Below are positions 21,944-34,900 of a stretch of DNA of 64,000 bases, piece after piece. The first letter of the stretch is position 1, and each line of letters starts with the position of its first letter. The translations under genes and the position numbers were made by a program. The notes below the pieces were generated by a model. The model saw only the letters and a program-made list of their open reading frames with translations, was not told the DNA's origin and ran no database searches. The stretch is from Turritopsis dohrnii (Eukaryota > Cnidaria > Hydrozoa > Anthoathecata > Oceaniidae): positions 682,001 to 746,000 of the forward strand of contig BQMF02000047.1 in the NCBI GenBank assembly GCA_027922465.2. The letters are read 5' to 3'.

Positions 21944-24038
21944 TTAATTTTTAATTAATTTTTTAAAACCACTAATGTGTATTGAGGTACAAGGAAGAAA
22001 GGTGACGATGAACATTGCATTTAAAGTGTTGAGGATTATAATGAGAGGAAAAACAGACTGTGGTGAAGAAGTCCAGAGAGTAGAGGAGCGAGGAATGAAA
22101 CTTTGTTGGTAAAACGTTTTAGATGACTTTGGGATGTTGACAGTGTGATCATGGCAATTAGATGAATATCTTGTGTTTTGCATGGAAGTTTTTAATGCAG
22201 GGATGAGAGAAGAGAGCTCAGTTTTCCGTAAAAGTATTTATAAAAGAGGCAAAGAGATGCCACAGATCTGTGATGGGAGAGTGTGTCAAGTTTACTTGCA
22301 AGTTTATCACCGATAGCATTACAGATATGTTTCTGAATACCATCTAAAAGATTAAGACAGCCTGAGGGTGCACCACCCCAAATAAGGCAGCAATACTCAA
22401 TACAAGGTCGAGTAGTAGATTTATAGAGATAAAGAATGGCATCAGGGCTGATGTATGCTCTCACACGAAGAAGGGAGCCCACCTTCATTGAGGCTGACTT
22501 AGCAATTGCCTCAATGTAGGAACGCCAGGAGAAGTCCTGTGAAAAAGTGATGGCGAGGAGACGAAAGGAGTTGACCAGCCATTTTTCTCCCCACTCAACT
22601 ATAGATTGCAGATCAAGCTAGATTTTGGCTGCCATTTCTACCTGGCTGAACAAATCTGATTTTGGAATACAGGAATAGATGGTTGAATCATCAGCATAGA
22701 TGGCAAGCTTGGAAATAATGTCATCAGCCAGATCATTGATGAAAAGAAGAAAAAGGGTTGGCCCAAGGACAGAACCTGCATTGATGGAATGTGTCGATGG
22801 TGATTGCCCATCTAAAACAACCTTAAGCCAATGATTACCAAGGAAGGAACGAATGATCTCATAAAGGGGACCCTTAACTTCATATGCAGCAAGCTTTTTC
22901 AAAAGACCAGTATGCCAGACTTTATCAAATGCCTTGGATATGTCAAGAGCAACAGCTCTTACCTCCCCAGATTTATCTAATGCAGTGTAGATTCTATCAG
23001 TTATCACTGTAAGGAGGTCAGCAGTTGAGTGTTAGGAGTGAAAGCCATATTGAGAATCTGAGAAGAGGTTATTAGATTCAAGGTGATTAACAAGAGCATT
23101 ATTGATAAAGGCCTCAAAAATTTTACTCATAACTGATAGGAGACTAATTGGTCTGTAATTTCGTGGATTACAGAGGCAAACTTCCAAGATGAAGGAAAGC
23201 ATGATTCAGCTATGCACTTGTTATATAGACAAGAAAGTACAGGTGATACGATGACAGGAATTCCATCAGGGCCATAGCCTTAGAAGCATCAAGATTTGAA
23301 ATGATGGAAGATATTTTAGCTGGTGTGATACAGCAGCTATCCTGTACTTTATTAGTCCTCAAGGGAAATTTAGGAACAGCATGATCAGAGTCATCGAGAG
23401 TAGAGTTATTACTGAAAATATTAGAGAAGAGTTCAGCTTTATCCTTAAATGATGATAAAACCTCTGGACCATTGAAAATGGGAGGAATGGATGACCTTTT
23501 ATTGCTGATGACACTTGAATGATGTGCCAAAAATCTCGAGAGCCAATTTTTTGTGAAGAGATACGATTATGAGTTTCTTGTTGATATGTAGACTTTGCAT
23601 TATTAATGACAGCTTTGCAGATTTCAGAAAATCAGGATCCTCCAGATCACTTACATGGGTAATAGGTAAATTGTCTCGAAGGTATACACCAAGGCCATGC
23701 ATGTGGGTTTTAGAGTCCTTACGACACAGAGAAAGATAACCTTGAAAAAGAAAACCATTTTCTGTGTCAATATTTGAATTGAGATTAGTCTCACAAATTG
23801 CAAAGATGTCAGGAGAGTTGTTAGAAATGAAAGAATGAATGTGAGAGAAATTTGTACGAAAACCATGGACATTTGTGAAAGATATGTTCAATGGCGCCGG
23901 GTTAATCGAATTGGGTTTTGAAGCTGGCTTTTTTGTGTTTTTTCTTTGATTAACCATTGCATAAGCGAAGTTTAGAAAGAGAAAGTAAATAAAAGGAACA
24001 AACATAACATGTACTTGCAAAAAGTTTGATTGTGTCAA
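21944..24038 (-). pseudogene. Decayed LINE (jockey/CR1-like) with endonuclease and reverse transcriptase fragments
   Basis: Minus-strand pieces, in element order: an endonuclease start at 24038-23600 (ISFTNVHGFRTNF, FAICETNLNS with the catalytic Glu, GLGVYLRDN), a linker at 23530-23210, reverse transcriptase at 23007-22618 (ALDISKAFDKVWH, SVLGPTLFLLFINDL, IYADDS), a thumb region at 22488-22192 (VRAYISPDAILYLYKS, RPCIEYCCLIWGG), and a C-terminal piece at 22183-21944 (TFYQQSFIPRSSTLW). The RT and thumb share a frame broken by one TAG at 22620-22618; the other joins are frameshifts. A large part of the endonuclease is deleted. Confidence 0.85.
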
Positions 24039-25588
24039 TACTGTTAGTTCATCAATATAAACCTTCTGCCGTAACAGAAGGCTCAGGGTGTAGCCTCAAC
24101 AAAGCACACCAGACACATTTGCTGGGAAACCCTGCATGCGCGACATGGCACAACAAATGTCCTGATATTTTGCAGGTGCTGATGGAACAGCCTCTTTTAA
24201 GCGCTACCAAAAAAGTTCGGGTTCCTAACTATCAGCCGGCCACAGACCAGTAACTGAGTTTTAGAGTTGTATCCTCATCAAGAGATGACTTTTCAGAGTT
24301 TTGACACAACAGCGACAATTCACAAGCAGACAAAGAGCACATACAACAACTAGACAAACAGAAAAAGAAAAGTTTTCAGTGTCTAGCTTAGAAACAAAGT
24401 TAACTTGAGTTTACCTCTAACTAAGCCACTGACAAAGATGGAGTTCGAGGCTGGCCAGTAGGAAGATCCTACCTACCCCATAAGTAGAACTTCTCAGAAC
24501 TACGGAGGCAGTACTCAACTACCTAGAGCATGGTCCCTTTACCGAAGTTACCAAAATTGGAACATCTGCTAAACAGATAAAGATAAACAGCCATAGCAAG
24601 GGTATATTCTTGTATGCATGAATATCCAAATCTCCACCTGCAATAGAGATTGATTTGCGGTTTTCACCGGATTTTAACAGTTTACTCCAGATTTACAGTT
24701 TTCTCAGGTTGTTACATCAGAGTTTTCCTTCTCCTAGATGGACTGCCTTCACCATGGCTTAATGGAGCTCCATCTACCCCTTATGGTTCAGTACCCTTTA
24801 TGGTGACATCTTTCTCATCAATAGCCAGAATATGCTCTTGAATGCCATTTGGATTTGAAACATCACCACAATCAATTTATTGGGAGAAAAATTCAGATAG
24901 GAGAATTTGCAGTCTTTTGCAGAAGATTTTAAATGGAAGAATTGTTTCTTCTGATGATTGTCTGATCGACCCAAAATGCTTTTGGTGAACTGTGGGGCTT
25001 CCTAATGGTCACTTCTATTGTCTTGAAGAAGACCTCTTTGGTGACAAAAATGTCTCAGTGTTGGTATTCACCATATAATTTTGGATGTGCCCGTTTCAAC
25101 AACAGAAATTTGAGTACCAGAGATGTTGGTGATGCTTTTATCAGTTTTGCTTGCTGGGGCATGGCAAGGACATAACAAATGATGAGGTTTCATCATCACA
25201 GGTTTTAATTTTGAAAAATGCTGACTTCGATACAGAACAAAATTAAAATCACGGAATGGTGAATTACAGAGCTCAAAAAAATGATCGAAAAAATGCATGG
25301 GACCATTTCACTACAAATAAGTGTTATGGAAATGATAAAAGATTTTCATGACATCACAGACCCGTCCCCCCAAAAACTCACATTTTTCATCACCCCATTG
25401 TCAGTTTCGCAGACTCCCCAAAAACGTTTTAGTTATCCCTATTGGTTATCAAGTTGTTTTCCCCAAAAACAACTTGTGTTTTAGGGATGCAATGCAATAG
25501 TTCACCATGATCAAAGGATCTCACATAAATGCGGAAAAGATGTCTTCACCTCTGTATGCTTTTATATGCTCTATGAAGAACTTGAGTT
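24039..25588. other. Repeat-like intergenic DNA
   Basis: The part nearest 24039 may be the 5' leader of the decayed LINE. No ORF matches a protein I recognise. C-rich runs at 25362-25440 precede the hAT remnant. Confidence 0.35.
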
Positions 25589-26772
25589 ATGAAATGGGTA
25601 ATACAAGTAATTATTTTATGTGGTAAACAATGCCTTCCGCTTCGTGGCCATCGTGAAAAGATCGACAGTTCTGATGGAAACCCTGGAAATTTTATTGCAA
25701 TCTTAAAACTGCTCGGTGAAACGAACGAAACTCTCAAGCAGCATCTTTATTCTCTCATCGCACGAAATACTACATATATTTCACCGAAGATTCAAAATTA
25801 GATTATTGATATCATTGCTTATGAAGTGCTTCAAAAAGATTTGATTGAAGAAATCAAGGAAGCCAAATTCTTTACAGTTCTTGCAGATGAAGTTGATGAT
25901 GTTGAACAGCTCTCTTTGTGGATTAGATTTGTTGACTCTAAAAATGACATAAGAGAAGAATTTTCGGAATTTAGGAAGTGTACACGAGTTACCGGTGAAA
26001 ATATAGCCGATGAAATTCTTCGAATAATCGAGAAAACTGGTCTTGATATCAAACATTGTCGTGGTCAAGGATACGATGGAGCCAGCAACATGTCTTCAGA
26101 GGCTTTAGGTGTTCAAGGGCGAATAAAAGCACTTTGTGAAAAAGCGGTTTACACTCACTGTTGTGGACATAACTTGAGCCTGGTGGTAGTGACAGCTTGC
26201 AAGCTTCCTATTGTGAGAAATGTGCTAGATAAAGTTCAAGACGTAACCGGAATGTTTGTTAAAGGTTCGAAGAAAATGAACTTACTAAAAGAAGTTGTAA
26301 TTCAGAATCCTCTTTATTCTCCTAACCAAAAGTTATTTTCGATATTTGTGTCACTCGTTGGGTTGAAAATCTAGATGGATACAACCAATTTCTTCGTTGG
26401 AAAAGAAGATGGAATGCATACGAAAGTTCAAAACAACCTGACTTGATTGCAAAGGCTTTGAAAGAGTGCGACAAGGATATGTATCCAAATATTCACACAT
26501 TGTTGAAGATTGCTGCTACAGTAGCTGTCACTTCCTGTGAGTGTGAAAGATCTGGAAGTGTTTTAAAGCGATTGAACACATACCTGCGTGCGTCAATGGG
26601 ACAAGCGAGAATGAGTGGTCTTGCTTTTATGCATATAAATTATGATAAAGATATTGACGTCAATCGTGTTTTAGACATTTTTACTCAAAAGCCTAGGGCA
26701 GTGGAATTTTTAATATATTTTCTTCTTAGTAAACTTTTTATTCTTGGTTGTATATTTCTATATTTTCATTGA
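25589..26772 (+). pseudogene. hAT transposase remnant (DUF4371/ZMYM1-like)
   Basis: 25589-25801 encodes the DUF4371 start (LPLRGHREK, DGNPGNFIAILKL), ends at an in-frame TAG, and continues in the same frame at 25826-26374 (KFFTVLADEVDD, LSLWIRFVD, CRGQGYDGASNMS, VYTHCCGHNLSLVV). A frameshift follows near 26340 (TRWVENLDGYNQFLRW). The protein then jumps directly to the dimerisation domain (26443-26700, TVAVTSCECERSGSVLKRL, LAFMHIN), so about 200 residues between RNase-H fold and C-terminus are missing. The right hAT terminus GTTACGCCACTG ends at 26919; no left terminus was found. Non-functional. Confidence 0.9.
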
Positions 26773-28914
26773 TACTTTGCTTGTTTCTAACTGAGATGTT
26801 TTAACCTATGTGTACTGTGAAGTATGTGTCTAATTAACTCCCTATGAGAAAAATTTTGAAATATGCCCAAATATTTAAGAAAACGCACCTGCCCTCAGTT
26901 GAACTCAGTTACGCCACTGTGTTTATATGTATAATATGTTGTAAAAGTAATATGTAATATGTAAGTAAAAGAGCTCATGCAATATTAACACAATGTAATG
27001 TTTAATGTGTAGTTTAGTGTTATTTCTGCTAGAATTAACTTTTGACTTCTACTTCTGCTAACTTCCAAGTTAAAAGAGGCACTGGTTGCATGAGTTTCAA
27101 TGCCTGTTTAGGAAAATTTCCCTAAATTCTTTGTAAACACACTGCTCCTGTCCCCTGCAAGTATGATCTCATTATTACAAAATTGTTTTGTTGAAACATT
27201 TTCAGATTTTGAGTTGCTGCTCTAATTACACGGAGAGATTAATCTTCTACAGATCACTGTCTGGCATTATAAAATCCCATTCACACAAGCCAAGTAGTAA
27301 AAGAAACTCTAAAAACTTTCCACAGCAACCATATGATACAGTGGTCCTTCATTGGGGTCATATTTTCATATTAAACATATATTATACAATAGTCAGATAA
27401 ATTATTATCTATACAATTATATAGATTTTATGGTATTAGTATTAGTAGAGTATCTTTATCTCAAGTAGAGTGCTCAACACAAGTCTAGAGTGGAGCTATG
27501 ATATCCAACAACACTGACGATTGCGAGAGCATGAAACTCTGAGTATTGAGAAAAACTGTGTTTTAATTATTTCTTCCGCTGATAGATTTTATGGTATATA
27601 GCTGTTCTTCATTTTGGAGTAAAAATTATCTATCACGTATGTTGGCCGTTTTTTAAAATGACTCAAATAATAAGCTTATTGGCTAATTTTAAAATTGTTA
27701 TTGTCCCTACATATTTATTTTTTTGAACTTAATCGATCCCTTCTTTTGTATGATCCTTCTTTTTTGAAGAAGAAATCATGGGAAATTTATGAACTATTTA
27801 CTTATTTCACAAAATGTACTGGAAAACATCACAAAAATTAGCTAAAACTTTTTTTTTATCAAAACCCAACAACTTCAAAGCAATATTTTTGAAAAAAACT
27901 TACATTATATCATAATTATGTACTACACAATTGTGGAAAAAATTAAAAATTACCATATCCTTATGAGGGCAGTTCTGGAAGATCTGAAATTTATGCAAAA
28001 CTTTCAAATTTGAAACAAATATGAAGGGTCAGTTAGAATAAGAGAAAGAAACATAAAAAATTGTTAAGTCTTTAGGAAATGCACTATAAACAAGAATGTC
28101 TTTGTTGTACAAAAAACCAAAATTAAATCTAAAGAACAATTTTAGGTGGAAGTTTCTATTAAAAGGAATAATAACATTGATAATTTGCTTAATATATTAC
28201 CTGTGTCTGTAACACTTTCAAAGGTGGACTTGACAGTGCAGCTAAAATGAAAGTCTGAAGTTAAAGTCTGATTATTTTACAAAATGAGACAAATGTTAAG
28301 GTTTACCTCAATCTTTATTTCCATTAACAATCTGAGTTTTTATTATTTTCGAATGATCTATTTGCATGCAGCCTTTATCTTTTGCATATACTTTTTACAT
28401 AATAATACTTTATAAAAGCAAATCCCCTTTTATCATGTGGATTTAATTTCAGACATAATATAAGTTCCTTTTTGAATGAAAATGTATAACAATATTTAAG
28501 TTTGAAATTAAATGAAATAGTTTTTTTTAATTTATTTCACTACAACTCTGCAAGCCCTGGAAGTGACAACATTTTCAAATTAGAATTTATAATTTTTAGG
28601 AAATTAGAAATGGTTTTAAATTTAAAATTGCTTTAAACTTATGTCTGTTTTCTTTCCGGAGATCGTTATTTTGCTGATATTTCTTTTATTTAGAAATGAG
28701 AAATTGAAATTGAAAGGAATTCCATGATGAATGGATCGACACTTTTCCCTATGACTGCTGTGAGTTTTTGTAATATACAAACTGTGACTTTTGTAAAAAG
28801 GAAGAAGGAAAAAAATTAGCAAGCATCTGAAAAAGTGATGTGACATCTCAGCATTGTATTTTTCTTTCATTTCTGTTTTTGATTGTTAATCCTCAGCGAA
28901 AAAGTGTTGCTGTA
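26773..28914. other. Upstream region of the dynein gene
   Basis: Contains the hAT right end (26908-26919) and AT-rich DNA. Promoter and any non-coding first exon of the dynein gene should lie here or just before 28897: a pyrimidine-rich tract ending in 'cctcag' (28891-28896) looks like a splice acceptor. No TATA element is assigned. Confidence 0.4.
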
Positions 28915-31900
28915 ATGGACACAAGTACTAAGGCGATGCAAAAACAAGCAAAATTGAAAAAAGACCACAACAGAAGCTTGGTAAAAAATGTTTTTTTTTG
29001 TTTGGTTGCTGTGCCAAAACATTTTAACAAATTGTTTTTGGACTGTAAAAATGACTGAATGACTGAATTTTGAATGACTATTTTGGTAATTCTACTCTTG
29101 AGATTGTTGTTACACAAATTTAAATGAATTTAAATGAATTGTTTTCTTAGCTTGATCCAAGACATCAATATCTGTGCATGAAGGTTCTTTTAACTTGTTT
29201 TTTTTCTATATATAATGAAGTTTTGAAAGTGTAGCCAAAACATTATATTCTTTTCATTTTTTTTTTACAGTTGGCTGTTAATGTTGGACTAGACCGGAAT
29301 GTTGTTGAAGACTTTCTTGTCGGAGATGAAAAGGTATTTTGTTTTGGTATTGGTTCTTGAAACCAACATTTCGTTTTACTAATTTCAACTGAAACTTTGA
29401 TGAGAGAATGACACTGTTGTTTTTTTTAATTTGATTTTTCCAGTAGAAGAAATGGGGATAATAATACATAGTTTAGTATTTTAAAATCTCATATCAACAT
29501 TATAATATGTTACCCTATTGCATAACATAATGAAAATTGAAATAAAATTGTTGGGTTCTCTTTCAATCATTAGTTCGAAGTTGTCAATCAGTTCTTCACG
29601 TTAAATGGACCAAAAACTCTCTTGTTTTATTACCAGCCATTGAATGTAAGTTTTTTTGTTCTTTTATAATCAAAATTGGTGATCTTCACAAACTAAAATT
29701 TGATTTTTAGACCTTTCGTGCTGATCTGACAAATGCCATGCAAGCCATGACTAACAAGCTATTCATTGCATCAGGACTTCAAGATGTAATATTTTATTGT
29801 TTATTTTCCGGATTATTATGTTTAAAAAAGTTTTTCCATCATTTGAAGAGGTGACTTTAAATGATATCTAGCCAACATATACCAAGTTTTATCATCATCT
29901 TCGCAATCATTTTTCCAGGAACTTGTTGGGTTATGTTTGCTGTTTATAAAGTCTTCAAACAAAATAATATCTGTGGCTAATGTTGCACAGGTAAAACAAC
30001 ATTCAAGAAACAACTATGATTGTGTGATTTGCTTGAGAAATTAAAAAACTGATGAGTTTGACTTTTCGTGTGAATGAAAATTGACTAAGCATAGTAAATT
30101 GTTTTAAGCAGAATATGTGACTAAATGAATTGAGATTTTTCTTCTTTACAGGAAGTAAACTTTATGTGCATTGATTGTAATAAAGGTGGACTGTTAAGTG
30201 GTGTGGAAATGTTATTACAAAGTGTATTCATTCCATCTCTGAAAGCCCAGGAGGTACGTAGCAAATTTCATGCTTTTTTCCCTATAACAATGCTGTCTTA
30301 TTTATTAAATTATCATGGGGAACAGTATGTTAAAAGTATTTAAGGGATTGTTCAGGTTTACCAATGTCTAAATTTTATTATTGTTTTAAGTTGTCATGCT
30401 TTCCTGCTCTTTCAACTATTCGTTAGCAAAAAATGTTCCTAATGTTTAATTATTAAATTCTGAACAATCATGTAAATTAATCGTTAGGATTGGGGAAAAC
30501 TTGGAAATTCACAAAACAATGTACCTTCAGAATTCATTGAGCAGTTGAACAAATTCACAAGGGTGTTGTCAAATGCAAGAACAAATCTCAATGGAAAGTA
30601 AGTTTAAATTTTGAATTTGATATTCCTGATTGTCAATAGTATCAGGTGTGAATAATAGGAGCATAGTGGCACAATGAAAACAATTGTGTGCACCTGTCTC
30701 GAATATTTGTGCATTTATGTTAATTTTGTTCAGACTAATAATTTAATTAAACTGATAATAATACAACACAATACTGACACTTGTTGCCTATATACAAACG
30801 AAAAAAGTGCATATAGTTTTGAGACAGACTAAAGTAGTAAACAATCACGTTTCTTTTGAACAGCTCAACCCAAGCATAAAATATACTGTTTTTTTTTTTA
30901 ATATTTCATCAACCTAGAAAATATTTTTTACCCTTTGAATTTTTTTCCATCAGAATTGTACTAAGGGCAGGTGAACTGACATCTGTTTTGGAAGATATGA
31001 AAACACCAACAGACTACAGTGCTGCATGTAAGCATCTACATATCTTTGTTAACATTGTGGTTACTTCAACAAAACGAGATATGTGATTAATCATTATAAG
31101 ATAATATTTAGCAAGTAACTTGGAACTTCTGGAGAATATTGAAAGTTTGGTTTTATCGTGGATCAAACAAATTGAACAGGTCCTTGCACAAAGTGAACAG
31201 GTGAGCACAATCCCCACTTTGACTGCACCAATTTGATTATAATTTTGAATAGCCTTGTTAAGTTCAAAGTAAATCAGCTGGAGAATATATATTTCATAGG
31301 CTTTTTATTGGTTTAAATTTTATAGATTTGCACAATAGAAAATACTATTTTCCTGAAAAATTTCACACTATTTTATCTTTCAGTAATATCTTCATGTTGC
31401 TATGTGTTTCATGTGTTGTTTATTACTTTGAAGAAATTCATATTTTCAGATGCGTAAAGAAGCTGACGATATTGGACCTGGTGCTGAACTTGATCATTGG
31501 AAGAAAAGAATGACAACATTTAATAGGTAACATGAACATGGAGCTTTCACATTTCAAAAGCTCTGTTATCATGATTTTGAAGATAAAAGCCGTCGTTGAT
31601 TCTATCATTATGGATTTATTTTTCCTGTGAGAATATAGAATGATCTTTTTGTGTTGTTCTAGCTTACTTGATCAAGTTAAAAGTCATCACTGTAGGTCAG
31701 CAATTGGGGTTTTATATTCTGCACGATCACATTCAATCAAATATTGGAAGGAGCTTGATGGGAGAATTACTGATAGTGCCAACGAAGCAAAAGACAACGT
31801 AAAATACCTGTACACATTGGATCGCTTGTTCTTGCCATTAGTAAAGTATTCACCAGTAAGCATTTAATTCATTAAATAACTATTTAGCTTGCACGCAGAT

Positions 31901-34900
31901 GGTTTGATGATGAAATGATTTCGTTTCTTTCTCAATCAAGATAACAGAATTCTTTTTATTTCATTAGCTTGACATGGTTGAGCACATTCCAAGTCTGATG
32001 AATGCCATTCGAATGATTCATAGTGTTTCACAGTATTACAATACTTCAGAACGTATGACATCACTGTTTGTAAAAATTACAAATCAGATGATCACCACTT
32101 GTAAGTCGTACATAAAAAAGGATGTTTCGAAAATTTGGGATCTGCCTCGGTACGTAAAACTTGCATACTTGTTTTCTGCATACTTGTTATAAATAATTGA
32201 ATTTGTTATCAGTCAATTTATTTTTATTTTCTTCTCTTTTTGATTTTGCCTGCTTTCTTAGAGATGTTGTGAAACAGAGACTTTCGGAATGCATCCAATT
32301 AAATCAAGATTACCAGAAGTGTTTTCAAAAAACGAAGAATAATTTGAAGGCAAATCCAAATGAACGGCAGTTTGAGTTTAGGTAACTAGTCTAATGTTCT
32401 TGTAACCAGTCTAATATTAATTACAAATTTTTTTTCTTATTACTCATCATTACTCATTATTTTACTGAAAATGATTATCACACAATAATGGCTGAAGTCT
32501 ATGGTTTTAACTTTTATAAAGCTGCTTTCTTTGCAGTTTGATTTTAAGCTTTCTCATTTAGTTAGAATTCCAATTAATTCTTCTAGAAAGTAGAACTGCA
32601 GCTTCTGAAGATATTCAAGTGCTTCTGATAAAATCACCAGAACCTTAGGGACTTAAGTTCGAAAAATGCATCCTTTCTTCTGACACAGTAGAGAATACTG
32701 AGTGGACCATGAATTCAACTCCAGTCAGAAATTACAACACTTTAAATGTTCCTCTGCTGTTGCCATGAAGAATTTTGTGATGTGCAAGTGGCTCTGAATA
32801 ACTGTTTACATTTTGATTCAGTAAAAGATTAAATTATAATTCTTGTCTTCTGACAGCATGTTTCGATTAAGAAGAAAAATAGAAAAAATTTTATCAAAGT
32901 TTAAAACACATTTAATCAATTAAAATACAAAGCTTTTAGTAACAAACATTACATCTTCAGGTGTTTGTTACGAAAAGCTCTGTATTTTAATTAATGTTTT
33001 TGCAATTTTAATATTTCTATTTTGTTTGGCTGTTGAAATGAAGAAAAAAATTTTATAATCCATTCATTTTAAACAAAAGAAAATGCATGTACATTTTTTT
33101 TCAGTGAAAATTATATATTTGGAAAATTTGATGCATTCTGCAAACGGCTTGAGAAGTTAGACGACATGCTGCTAACAATTTATAATCTATCCTCACTTCC
33201 TAATGTGAAAATTGAGGTAAATTATTATCAATGATTATGAAAGAAATATAATTTGGACTTGTTCTTATATTTGTTACCCACTGTAAAGGGAACTCTCATC
33301 TGACACTCAGCACAACACTTGATCTGTCTTAATGATCACGATAAAACATTCAAATTGTTTCCTTTGTTTAGGGTATAGACAGTATTGCAGCTCACTATAC
33401 TATCTTGGTGTCAAACATCAAGAAGAAAACGTATGATGTGTTGGATCATCGAAAAAGTGAAGTAAGACTATGTTTCCCATCAATATGTACAAATTAAATA
33501 ACGTATAAAATATAAAAGTTGTCATAATACCAGATGCGTAATTACATCTTTAACTAATCATGTTGTTTTATAGTTTGACTCAGATTATGAAGACTTTAAA
33601 ATGAGTATTGATTCAATAAGAATGCAACTACAAAATTTTCTTGACTCATGGTTTGATAAATCACTAACTGTACGTACACAGAAAGCTTTTCTTGTTTTGC
33701 TCACAGTTATTGAAATCATTCTTACTGATGAATGTCCTTTCATAGACAATGCAATCCCTGAAGTTACTGGAGAAGTTTTCAAAAATTAATGGTGTTCAGC
33801 TCTACCTGGACGATAAGTATCACAAAGTTTTATTAAACTTCTCTAAGTAAGTCTTGTTTGTACTCCGCAAATTAACACACATTATTTTGATTCCTGTTCA
33901 TTTTTCTTGCATTTTTATTTCAGAGATATTGATCACATCAAAAGAATATATCAAAAGCAGAAAGATAATCCACCCCTCAGTCGAAATATGCCCCCGGTAC
34001 AAAAAAAAATAGATTTCTATATTTTACAGAACTTTTGAGGACTACAATTCCCATCTAATTGTTTTGAGAACAAAAGTTTAAGCAGGTCTCAAAGCAATGT
34101 GAAAATATTAGGGAAGTTATCTGCCATTTTGCAATAGTTTTGTTTTTTACATTGGAAGGTATTAGAAATTATTTTGACATTTCGTTCATACGTTTTACTG
34201 ATCAGATTCAGTCTTTTGTTTTGAAGATGTTATTCAGTTATATTCAAGAAGCAGTTCTTGTGTTCCTGTTTGTTTTTATAGTTCTATTTTGTTACATTGA
34301 TGAATATATACAAATTATATTCAAATTAGTTTGTTTGCCATTATGTATCTCCCACATTTTGTTAAAAAAATATTTTTGAGCCTGGTTCCAAACAAATATT
34401 TCATTTTAGCAAGAAAAATTTCAGTTTTCAAAATGAAATTTTTTTTCTTGTCAGATAAAAATGGTTTGAATATTTTTCATGGAAACGTTTTCAAAGCTAT
34501 CTAACATTTTGGATATTGTTTTGTTTGCTTTTTATGACTTTTTCCGAATGTGTAAGTTAATCAGAGCATGCTTGCATCCACAGGTTGCTGGTAAAATCAC
34601 CTGGGCTCGACAGCTATTCAGACAAATAAGTGATCCCATGAAAATCCTGAGTAACCAGAAAAATGTTCTGAAAAGTAATGATGCAAAGAAAATTGTGAAA
34701 AGTTACAATAAGCTGGCACGTGTTTTGATGGAATTTGAGGTTTTGTATCACCACAGTTGGTTTCAAACTGTTGATGCCATTAAAACTGGTTTAAATGCAT
34801 CTCTTTTGGTTTGCCATCCAGAACAGAAGGTATAATTATCAATACTTGCATGGGATCAAGAGGATTTCATTTATGCTTGACATTTTAATATTTCATGCAT

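Noticed and set aside
23651..23872. Overlapping minus-strand frame inside the decayed LINE
   Set aside because: Shadow of the endonuclease frame.
33670..33782. Continuation of dynein exon 16 past the chosen donor
   Set aside because: The open frame continues but loses similarity to the family; switching at GTACGT and re-entering at 33746 restores it and keeps phase.
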